Origin: Callipepla californica brunnescens
Taxonomy: Eukaryota > Chordata > Aves > Galliformes > Odontophoridae
Length of the DNA stretch: 64,000 nucleotides
Assembly (NCBI GenBank): GCA_023055505.1
Contig: JALIRH010000019.1
Coordinates: 1,798,001-1,862,000 of the forward strand
Reading direction: 5' to 3'
Of this stretch, positions 53,502 through 64,000 are shown piece by piece; positions within the stretch are counted from its first letter, which is position 1; every line of letters begins with the position of its first letter. The notes under the pieces are model-generated. The model saw nothing but the letters and a program-made list of their open reading frames with translations. It was not told where the DNA came from and did not search any database. A program made the translations under genes and the position numbers.

Positions 53502-56500
53502 TGACATAGCAGCTAGGCTTAAGGCAATTAACTGATAGCTATGGTAAAATGTCCAGTATCTAATCTTTTAACCACTTTAAAGTACATGGTACTGCACCAC
53601 TATATTTATTTAATAACTTCTGAGATAAGGAGGCTTGCAACTTGCATAGAGACTATGGGGAAATGGTGAAAAAAGTGTATGTTCTGTTGTACATAATATG
53701 CATAAATATGCAGTTTGAGTATAAACAACAATTGCCCCTGAATGCAACAGGTAAATGCTGTGTTTTTATAAGTGTTTCTAAGTATATTTAGTGTTCAGAT
53801 TATCTTTTTTAAGTAATATTAAAAAAATTCAAGTGCTTCCTCTCAATTTTTTTTTTTTTTTTTTGTTTCTGGCATGATGTCATTGAAGTATGATATGCCT
53901 TAAATTCACTTTAATAGCTTACTCCTGTCATTATCTAGAAACTGAACAACGATAATTCATGATTACCTAAATCGTAATCTGGGCAGCTGAACGAGTAGGT
54001 GGAAAACTTCAGCTCTGATATTTTTTGTGCTTTAATAGAAAAAAGCCTTCCTGCTGTAAGAGAAGGTGAGCTGTAAATGAAGGTCAGAATGCAGACACGT
54101 GTAGTTTAACAGCTGATTTTTGAATAGTTTCAAACTTCTGTGAATTTTTTTGAGGCTTTTCAAACGTAACTTCCTGCTTGATGGTACCTCTGTGCACTAG
54201 TGAGTGTGTCTTCTGTTTCAGTCCATAAACTGCAATTTATTTTCTTCGTAATTGCATAGTGAGGACATCGTTTTATGATTTTTCTGAAGTGGTCAAGTAT
54301 TGAGATTTATCATGATGTAGTCCTGTCTCAGAACTTCGTGGTTTTCAATTATTGATACGGTTTATCATAAGCTGGGGCCTCAGTTTTCCTATTTTTTTTA
54401 ATTTATTTTTTTCAGTGAGACTGCTTTGGGGTGAGCTGTCAGAAGTGGAAGTTGATAGGTGTCTTATTACGCAGTTTTGGTTTTTTTTTTCTTTTTAAAG
54501 CAGCGGTCACATCAGATATTCTGTTTTCAAAGCTGCTATTGTTATGTTTCTCTCTACTAGTACAGCTTTAAAAGTAGCTTCATTTACGGAAGTAAGCTGC
54601 TTGAATAACAAAAAAAAACAAAACAAAACAAAAAACCCAACCTGTACAGTTTTATCACCAAGTGAAAAAATAGCTGTCTTTGTCCATTCAGTCTTTTCTG
54701 GGCTAATCTTAACCCCAAGAGTACCAATTAGTGCTCAGTATAGTGGCTTCTGCTATTTTAAACCAAGTGATCATCCATCAGAGTAGATTAAATCCTTTGT
54801 GTGAAAATAATTCAGTAGCTGTCCTTTAATTGCCTTTCCTTTCACAGAACTTAAGAACAGAAACAAAAACAAACAAAAAACCCAGTCCTCTGGAGGTCGT
54901 TTCATATCATTCTTCCTAATCCAGCCAGAGAAGCATCTTTATCATTCCTGGTTCATGTTTGCTTAGCCTCTTCTCAAGGTTTTTGATGGAGATACTAAGG
55001 TGTTGTGTGGAGGCAGTGCAATCTTAAAGCACAGTCACTATTGATGTTACTATTTCCTCTAACAAGACTCCCCTCCCAACCACTGGATCTAGGTTTCAGT
55101 CCTCTCTGAATGTGAATGTTGCACTTCTACATGCTGTCCTTTTCTCACTGACACAGAGAACAGCTTATTCCCTCCCTATCTATTTTATTTTTGCATTATC
55201 AAGTTTTTCCTTTTTCTCTTCATGTGTAGAGTGGAGAATACAGGATATGTCTCTTCCTGCAGCTCTTATCGTGTCAGTTTCTCAGTTTCTCTACTATCCT
55301 CTGGCCTCCTTCCAGTTGCAGATACTTGAAGTGTTACCAAATGGGGGATGTCCTCTTCCAGCTGTGGCCTTAGCATAGGTAATCAAGTTGAAGCACATTA
55401 AGGTACAAGCTTACTGAGTACAGCATTCTGAGAAGTAGTATTGGAATCATATTTATCTTTAAGTTATCATTTTTCTGTTACTTCGGAAGCGCTGGTTGCT
55501 GTGATTTGGAAGTAGAAATTAAGTTGATATTAATGATTAGATTAAATAAGAAGACAGACTAATAAAAACATGGTATTTATAGTATCTGTTACTTCAGAAG
55601 TTTCAGGTTTATTTATTTAAGACCTAATATATTTCCAATTAATCCATATTCAAATGTGGTGGTGTTTTTTTATTCCAAATGAATGAATTGAAGAGAAGGT
55701 AGGAAGTAGAAACTTGAATCTGTTCAGTTAACTGCCTTTCTGAAGTCCTCTGAATCCGTTGCATAGCTCACCAACAAATAACATTGCATGTTTCAATCAC
55801 AGAAGTGTTTCTTTGAGTTGGATTTTTAACTTCAGGAAATTGGAAATTACTGTTTTGGAATGGCTGCTAAATATGTCATTTTGTGAGAGTGGGTCATTCT
55901 TCATTGCTTCCTGGTAAGCCTGAGACCACAAGTTGAAGGCAATTTCTCATTATCTCTTTTAAATTAAAGTGATCAAAGATGTACATCACTTATTTATGAA
56001 GAACAGTTCTTTGTACTTACAAGTAGGTTTTGTGTGAGCTTTCCTGTTATGAGAAATAATGGTACAAAATTTGTCAGTTTGTGTGCTTCATAGTGTTTTC
56101 CCTTTGCACCAAATGTGCTGTAAGAGCATGACATTGTGGAGATCTTGGTTTAGGAAGCTAATCAGTGGAGAAAAAACACTACGGGGAAAATTGGATCAAT
56201 TGCAGACCGGAGAGGGGAAAAGATGATGTGTTTAAAACTGAGGCGATAAAACAGTGCTGGATTGGCAGGGTAAGGTCATGTGCGAAGAGTGTTATCGCAC
56301 ATTTGTTTGGATGGGGTTTTGTGCACCTAAGTACCTCCAAAGGAAAGAAAGTGGAAAAGGGAGTGTAGCCTGTGAGAAAAATACTGAAACTTCAGTTGTG
56401 TTAGTGTGATGAAAAAGTCTGCTTAGAGATGTCTGACTGATTTCATCAGGATGTACAGAATACTGCAGTGTAAGTGTGTATGTCCAGGATGCATATGTGG

Positions 56501-57968
56501 TTTTACAGAAGTAAGGAGTGAGGTGTGTTTTAGTTGATTTTTCTGAGTGATCATTAACAGCTTTGCGGATCTGCCAGGAAATCTCTAATCCTTTGATCTA
56601 CATGCTTACATAGCTCAGTAATCATTGAATAAGAGTATCTCAGTCACTTAAATTGATTTGTTCTTGCAGCTTGCTGGTAGATAAGATTGTAATTTTATGG
56701 ATTTGTGCCCAAAGCAAACAAGGAATGAAGCTGTCTCCATTCTGCTTGGGAAAACCTGCTGCAAAGTCAGAAGCTGAGCGCCTTGACCACCGAGCCATCT
56801 GCTGCCTCTGGAAAGGAGCTCCTGCCCTTGCGCCGTGCTGGCTGTGTGATCAGATGACCTTGCTCTGCAAGTGGCAGAGACAGCAGCAGCTGATGCACAA
56901 AGCTGCTCCACGCCGCTGCTCCCAGCCTGGTGATCGCAGGTGGGGTACAGCTGCTGCATGGGCCTGACTGTACCTCAGGTCACACCAGTCAGCTGGGGCT
57001 GCTGAAGATTCCTGAGCGCTGCCGAAAAGTTACAGCAGCTTCATGCATTATTCAGTCTGGGGCCGGGAGTGTGTGGGAGGTGATGGAGATGAGCGCAGTG
57101 TGATGCCCAACTGAGCATCTTCAGCACCCTGCAGCTTGTCCTGACCTGCTCTCTCGCTGCTGCAGCCAGTTCTGACTGCAAGAGGTGACCTCAGAGTTCC
57201 CAACGAACAGCAGCACAAACTGTGAGAGCATGTAGTTATTAGTTCATTTCAGTCATTGGAACGGATGGGTTCTCCTATCCTGCTTGTTCTAGATTTATGG
57301 TAGTAGGGTAGGGTGTGTGTAGGTCTCACAATGGCCTACCAAAGATAGAATTTAAGTCTTCCATTTTATTGGAAAAACCCTGTTGGGAGATAAGTGTTCA
57401 GTGCTGTAAATTGAAAGCGAGTATTTAAATGAGTTGTGCAACTACATCAGTGAATGCTGCCCTTTTAAACTGTATTGGCAAGTTATTTTGCAGAATCGGT
57501 GGAAGCTGAGATGAGCTAATATCATTAGCTTCTGGACTCATTTAAATAACTTCAAGTAGGTGATACCTTCAGCTAATGTTAACAGCATTCAGTAACAATG
57601 AGAGGTGTCTGCCTGCAATGGTGAATAATCTCATTCACCTCAGTTGTCTGATTCCTATGTGGATTACTGAATTTAAAAAACAAAGCACTAAAGTTCTTGG
57701 ACTGTAATCCCCACAGCAGCTATGGGGCTGTTCTGAAACAGCCTTCTTGAAGCCCCTTGCTGTGTAACATTCCGCTTCACAATGAGTAGGAAATCACACC
57801 ATCATAGTTGTCCGAATTCACATGTTAATTGTTAATGCAATGTAAGGGAGCTTTTCCTAAGTTGGAAGAAGGTGCTCGTGTCAGTGGTTGGATGCTCAGC
57901 TCTGTGACTCAATTTATTATTACTTCTCTGCTCCGAGAAAAAGCACTTTGCAAGCATCTTTAAAACCT

Positions 57969-58100
57969 GTTTTTTTTTGTTTTTTTTTTTTTGTTTTTTT
58001 AAACTTATTCCTAGTATGTTGGTTATTGCATGGAGCAATTCCTTTACAGCAGCTTCTTCTTTTTTTCTTTTTTTTTTCTTTCTCCCTCTCGATTTTATTC
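57969..58100 (+). repeat. Poly-T and polypyrimidine tracts
   Basis: Two T-rich blocks (about 57969-57999 and 58049-58092) interrupted by G or C, in ADK intron 3. Similar tracts occur at 17181-17199, 19329-19372, 34672-34687, 36611-36630, 41030-41051, 45647-45661, 45921-45937 and 53847-53864. The open frames across them are not genes. Confidence 0.8.
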
Positions 58101-58266
58101 TGTTCAGTGAGATTTTTCTGGCTTTCCCACAGCTGCTTACTATAAGGTCACCAATTTGATAATTGTAAATATAAAATGTGCTTAGAAGTGGAAATATCCT
58201 GTGCTTATCATTTGTACAGTTGTTCCAACAGGAGCACAAAAGTGAGATTTTTAAAGGGACAATACT

Positions 58267-58283
58267 GCCACTGGATGGTGCTA
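58267..58283 (+). promoter_or_regulatory. CTCF-like motif 3
   Basis: GCCACTGGATGGTGCTA resembles the CTCF core with two mismatches, in the same orientation as the two preceding sites. Confidence 0.35.
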
Positions 58284-59154
58284 TTGCTATGTTGTTTGAT
58301 TTGCAGGCTCTGGTAATGTGGACAGCATGAAGTCTCCACCCTTGTACTCCTCTAAGATTTTTGTAAAGATCGGCTACGAGAAAATCCTATGTATGCAGAT
58401 CACAGTACTCAGTGGAAGAGTCATCCTTAACCTGCATCTGCACGAAGGTTGGGCAGGGGTCATTCTGTCTGCTGTGATCTCTATTTCAGCTTTGCAGATC
58501 AGTGCTTAATGTGAGTTTGGATGGGAATAGCTGTTTTAATGGAATATGAAGTTCTTAAGGAATGGGATATGTTTGAGCCAATCAACTCTATGAAATCTAC
58601 ATATTCATAAATCATCTAATTATCCAGAAAGAGATGCAGAGTTACTGAAATTGTCACTTTGAACGCTTGACTAACAAGGGGACTGTCTTTTAAAACGGCA
58701 GGGGTTACATAGTTAGCTACCTATTACGTTACAAAAAAAAAAAGTTTTGACTGTTTTATGCAAATATACTGCATTACCTTGTAAAAATGAGAAGCTAAAT
58801 CAGCTTTTGAAAGCCCTTCATGTTTTTTGAGGGGGGATAAAATGAATTCTTTGCAGAAATTTGCATTTTGAGAAGTAAATAACTACTTGAAAAGGCACAC
58901 CTTCTTTTAAAGGCTGCAGTTTGATAGCTAGAGATTTCAGATCTAAAATGGCTTAAGAAATTTCTGAAATTCTTCTCCGAATATACTATGAACAGTTGGA
59001 AATGTGTACCAATTTTCCCATAAGATGATTTGAAAAGGATTTCTTCTTTTGTACTTGCTCTCTCTTCTCCTTCCCGTTTCCCTCATACATTTCAATGTGG
59101 CCAGAGGAATTGGAGTAAATTTTTAAAGAGATATCAGAGAGGGAAGGAAGAAAT

Positions 59155-59171
59155 TATATATATATATATAT
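59155..59171. repeat. (AT)n microsatellite
   Basis: A short run of alternating AT units in ADK intron 3. Confidence 0.85.
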
Positions 59172-62100
59172 CCCCAGAACCTAAAAAGAGTTTTGTTACT
59201 GTCAGTCATGACTTCAGAAGAAATCATGAGTTTTGGCTAGAAACCATCATATGTATTTGTAGCTGTATCTGTCTTCTAATAGTTCTTCAGCTCAGTGGAC
59301 AGTCCCATAGCTGTGCTTGATAGAGAAGCAAAAATGTCTGCCATAGGAAGTTACTTCAAGCATCAAGCAAGTTAGTGGATTGATAAATAGGAGTTCCATG
59401 GAGGGCAGGATGGCTGGGATGGAAATTGTTCCCATTATTTTGAGCAGGCGCTGGGTCTGATCAAATCTGCCAGGCTGCAGTGATTCCAGCACCAGCAGCT
59501 CTTCCCTTTCCTCCATCTGAACAGCTGTGTTGGCTGTTTCTTGTATATCAAAAACCCTGTTCTGAAGTCTGTTCTAACAGACATGGATTTCAGTCTCTTA
59601 CGTTTGGGGCAGTTATCTCGTATGCTTAATGATAATTTTTTTTCCCTCTGGTCTCAAGGTACAAACCACTAGCTCTTTTATCAGGTTTATCGTACTGACC
59701 AGTACAACTGTTAACTCTTGTCAGGGAGAGATGTTGTTGATGGTGGCTTGAAAAGTTGCAGTAATAACTGAGTGCATGCTCTTACAAAGTAGTTTTATGC
59801 ATCTTGACTTCTGTAAGAGAAGACGATTCTGTTTCAGGGTCTTGCTCAAGACCAAGATTTGGGTTGAGGCGGAGTGCAGTTAGACTGCAGTGAGCTGCTC
59901 TGAAAGGATAGAGGAGCTGTTTCTGACAGTAATCTAAAAAAATAAAATGACATGAGGAAACTATTCAGGGACTTTGGATTTTTACAGCAGCAGTGAATAG
60001 TACTCATTCTATACATGAGATGTCTGAGCCTGGAGGTTATGGGATGCACTTACTGGGGATGGGCCTGCAACAGAATTGGATATACGCACAGATGTGTCAC
60101 GAGTGGTGCAAGTTGAAAAGACAAATTATTAAGCTAAGCATGTGGAAGACCTCATGTAAAAAAAAAGAGGTGAATGAATGGATCTGTTGCTCTGGCATGG
60201 TGAGTTTGGAGGATGGAGATGCCTTTTTCTAGCTGGAAAGCCTGTTGTTACTGTTCCCTTTTGTGCGTTGCAGTTGGTTGAAATGTGTAAATATTTTTAA
60301 TAGAATATTGTAGCTCTTTTCACTCAGTACAAACAATTGGATGGCTGCAGATATTTTTTTTTCTCCAAATTTTCTGCTCTCCATTGAACTTTGCTATAAT
60401 CCCTTGATTTTTGAAAGGATCTAAAATGCATGAAACTAAATAAAATAAAAATCTTAACTAGTGTTAATGGAATAGCATATAAAAGCAGTTGAAAGCTGGA
60501 TGGCTTTTTAGTGAAATGAATTTTATTTATCACCTTTGGAATGCCTTAATATATTTCAGAAATTAAAAATGAAGAATTTTTCACTGTGTCCATTTGCCCT
60601 GTGGCAAGGTGAGATCATCTACAAGATCAGATACCTGCAAGAGCCAAAGTTCTTGTAATTGGCAGTGGGAAACCTTCTGCTTGTACTTTGTTGGAACATA
60701 CCATGTACTTGTGAATTACCGATGAAATCTGATTAATAATGTTACCATTTTATTGATTATAGGCATTATTTTAGGGTCACTGTTGAAGTAATCTAGAACT
60801 TAACAAGGGGAAAAAAGCTGACATTATTGATCTGTATGGATTATTTTTTTTCTCAGATGTTTTTGTTGCATAATATAACCAACAATGAATTACACATTCA
60901 AAAAGATTCATTGATTTCATTTCAATTAAAAACTGTAGGTAGGTACACGATTCCGGATAGACCTTGATTTTTCAGGCCTGTTTATCATCGTTGTCTTGAT
61001 TATTGGAGCTACCATGGCAGAGTAATTGTGCTTTGTTGTGTGACTGTTACTAAACTCTTAGACTTCCATGTGGAAGCTCAGCTGAATTATCTTTTGTTTG
61101 AAGGAGCATGAAATCCTAGATACATTCCCAAGTGGAAGTCTTATGTTCTGTGTGTCATAGGTCTGTCTCACGTTCTTACTCGAGATTCATTTTCTGACTG
61201 TAATGAGGTAACACATCACAAACTCATGTATTAGTCAGTGTGGTTGTGGATATAGATAGGGTGTTCCACAACTAAGAGGTAGTAGTAGCATATGTCTTGT
61301 CTTTTAAATTTGTAATTTACACTAGTTGTGATGGATTTGATAAAACAGATACTGTTTTTAGTATCCAGCTTTATTTGGTAAATAGAGAAGTTTCTAAAGC
61401 TCCTGTCTGTTTGGGTCTCATTTCAGATGGCCGAATATCTTAGTGGAGATGTGTGAATCTGCTCTGATTGTTAGGTGCCTCCTTTCCCACTTTTCCAGCT
61501 TTCATTCTGTTTCAGCCTTATTAAACAATTAGAATTCATGGTCAGGAATTGGTGCCTTTTGTTAACTGTTTGCGCTCCCTTATGTCACTGTTCAAACTTT
61601 GTCTTTTAAAAGTGATAGTCCTTAAAAGTTGCATTTTAAGGAGAGCAAGAGCCGTCACTTCCAATACTGCTATTCCAATGCTGACTTTTTTTTTCCCCTG
61701 TTTTTCATCCTGGATTCTTATTACTTCATGTATTCTCCATGTTGGAGTTAAATCAGTGATCTGACATTCATTTAATAGTTGTCCCATTTTAGTTGTTCTG
61801 TGACTGTCTCCTGCCCTGGAAGTTCTGTGTTTCACTTTGGGGAGAGAAATGCACAAGTAGAAGAGTGTGAAAACCTCAGAGTTCGGCCTGAAACAACTCT
61901 CCCTCCTCATCTGCTGTCCTTACCTTCTGGTGTAACAGTTTTGATGTGAGTGATGTCTCAGACTTGTCAGCAGCCTTGCAAGTATCTTCATATGGAGGAA
62001 GCACAGAGTATTATACAGCTGTGACATTAGGTGTTTTTGTTTTACTTTGTTTGCTTTTTTTTTGTTTTGTTTTGTTCAGAATAAAAGAGAAGCAAACCAG

Positions 62101-64000
62101 GGCTGAACCAAACTGGTCTAAAATGGGGCATGCTGAAATTGGCAAGCTGGTTGGCTGAAGGAATGAAAATCCTGCAAGCAGTATCCTGACAATTATGAAA
62201 CAAATTATTTTTCCTTGTTAGGTCTTTAATAAAAAGGAAGGGGAAAGCATATGCAGATGTTAAATTTTACATTAAAAAGCCAAAGCCACAGTGAGAGGGA
62301 TCACAGTATGTAAATTTCTCATATTACATCATGACTTCTCTCTGAATAGTTGGCATTATTTAAAACAACTTTGTTGAATTGAATGAACTTTGATCCTAAT
62401 GAAGAACATTTGATCATATTAAGTGCAGACTTCAAAATGGTATTTATCTTGAGAAAAAATATTTGCAAGAAAGTATTCTGTGTGTATCTGAACAATCTAA
62501 AGCTACTATTTTTAGTGTAATATATGTTCATATGCAAATTTGCTACCCCAGGGTGTATGTTTACTGCTTTACAAATTGTGCTTGGTGTTTCTGTTTCTTT
62601 TAACAGAAATAAGCTTACATTTACTGGACTCGGTTTTTCTTCCTGCTCTTTGATCACACAAATGTAGGTTTAGAATGAGTCTGTATAGGCTTTCCCTTTA
62701 AGGATACAAATTGCTGTTAGTCACTTTCTGGTGCTGGGAGCACACAAGTCCTTTACTCCAAGCAGTGGATCTTGGGGGAGGTCTGCTGTGGCCTAATCTT
62801 CTCTGCGTACTTTTCAGGAATGATCAGCTGGTGTCCATGTTTTTGGGAGGATGCAGTAGGTATTGCAGTTGTCTGATGTATGATGCTGCCTGAAATACAC
62901 TTGGATACTGCAGCTCTGTTCATGTAAATTCTTTGCTTCTTTGTTTTTGACTAGACCATAGGTTATCTAAGCCAATTGGTGTTAATAGGTAAAACGAAAA
63001 TTGCTTAATTACATTCTCATTGAATTGCAGTGCAGGGTTAGTATTTGGAGAAATAGGTGTGTTATACAATTCTGCTGTGCTTTTACAATGGCAGCCTTGA
63101 AGGAGAAGGCTCTTGGTTAGCTTGGATGCTGTCTGGGCAGAGTGGACTAATGCTTCCTGCAGATGTGATAGATCTAGTTTGGATTTTTATTTCTTCTGAA
63201 TTGTAGCTTCCAACTGCGACCACTTTTGCACTTGACTTTCTGTCGTAGCCAGAGCACGTGAACTGAATTGTTTATGGATGAAACATGTGTCTTATCTGCT
63301 CCAACTGCTGAACTCAGGCTATTGAGTAGAGCTAGTCTGGTAGATGCTCTGAAATACATGTGCTGTACATACCTCCTCCTAAAACCAGCTAATTGCTTGG
63401 CTCTACCACTAGCTCTCTGTGCGTACACTTCAATTTATTTTCAGATCTAGGCCTTCTTGGGGCAATGCGGTATCCATCAAACTGTCTGGACAGTTACGAT
63501 GGCATTAGTAAAACTTCTAAATATGAGTCTGCAGCTTCTGAACTTATGGTGGTTAATATGTGAAGGAAGCTTTTATCTTTTCTGAAGAATAAACAAGTGA
63601 AGACATGGTGAAGACACTGTGTTCTTGGAAAAGAATACTGATGTAAGATTTAAAGATAAGAGAAGTTGGGACTGGACTGGAATGCATGTACTAGCTGCTG
63701 GAAATGCCTGGTTTTTTAATTTGGGGTTATTTTCATGCAGTAAACATTAGAAAGAAAAAAGTTGTTCTTCCAACTGAGGTTTAGACAAATAGACAAGACC
63801 TCTTATGAGTGCAGATCGAGTCTGATTTTGGCATTCTTGTGTGTTTGGGAACACAGTGGGGAGCACTCAGGTCAGCTCATGCAATATTGTTGAATATTGC
63901 AGGAACATAAAGCATTGTTAACATTTCATTCCAGACCCATGATTGTTGGTTCTTGATCAACACCAATCATTTTCCACATACTGCACTTCTGGGTGATATT

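Larger units (their letters stand above)
44579..64000 (+). other. ADK intron 3 (partial)
   Basis: At least 19.4 kb after exon 3. It holds the MITE, mariner copy 2 with CR1, three CTCF-like motifs, a 19-bp tandem duplication and low-complexity tracts. I looked for, and did not find, the next ADK exon (expected FDELVKKF). Confidence 0.7.

Noticed and set aside
44579..64000. Possible further ADK exons
   Set aside because: I looked for a frame starting FDELVKKF or containing the AGGSTQN segment and found none. The large intron evidently runs past the edge.

Overview
The window is vertebrate nuclear DNA, almost certainly from a bird and probably a galliform close to chicken. The evidence is 3'-end fragments of CR1 LINEs, two decayed mariner-type transposons that still show transposase residues, compact CpG-island promoters, and exons with canonical GT/AG borders that encode AP3M1 and ADK with near-vertebrate-consensus sequence. 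Species assignment is inference. No bacterial, phage or CRISPR features are present.

Two protein-coding genes lie head to head. AP3M1 (mu3A subunit of the AP-3 adaptor) runs leftward from about 13.7 kb off the left edge. Coding exons 2-7 are resolved to the base at 6772-6500, 5802-5631, 4120-3983, 2336-2251, 1935-1802 and 570-363. They join in frame into codons 1-337 of about 418; the last roughly 80 codons lie beyond position 1. ADK (adenosine kinase) runs rightward from 14.1 kb off the right edge. Two alternative first coding exons sit in separate CpG islands: a long, nuclear-type start at 14099-14154 and a short, cytoplasmic-type start at 21787-21800. Both splice in the same phase into shared exons at 27140-27214 and 44525-44578. 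The rest of ADK, most of the enzyme, lies beyond 64000.

Region by region: 1-6.8 kb holds AP3M1 coding exons with one minus-strand CR1. 6.8-13.7 kb is AP3M1 intron 1, with one copy of an LTR-like repeat. 13.5-14.5 kb is the shared AP3M1/ADK-long CpG island. 14.2-21.2 kb is the ADK-long first intron, with a mariner relic. 21.1-22.3 kb is the ADK-short CpG island. 22-64 kb is almost entirely ADK intron, holding a second LTR-like copy, a 179-bp hAT-like MITE with target-site duplication, a mariner split by a CR1, three co-oriented CTCF-like motifs and low-complexity tracts.

Functionally the two genes are unrelated (endosome/lysosome-related organelle sorting versus adenosine clearance) and are linked by a shared bidirectional promoter. 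I found no convincing undescribed biological system. The most useful observations are the paired ADK promoters with matching splice phase and donor, the nested transposons, and the candidate CTCF cluster. Long open frames within the CpG islands are best explained by GC-rich sequence lacking stop codons.
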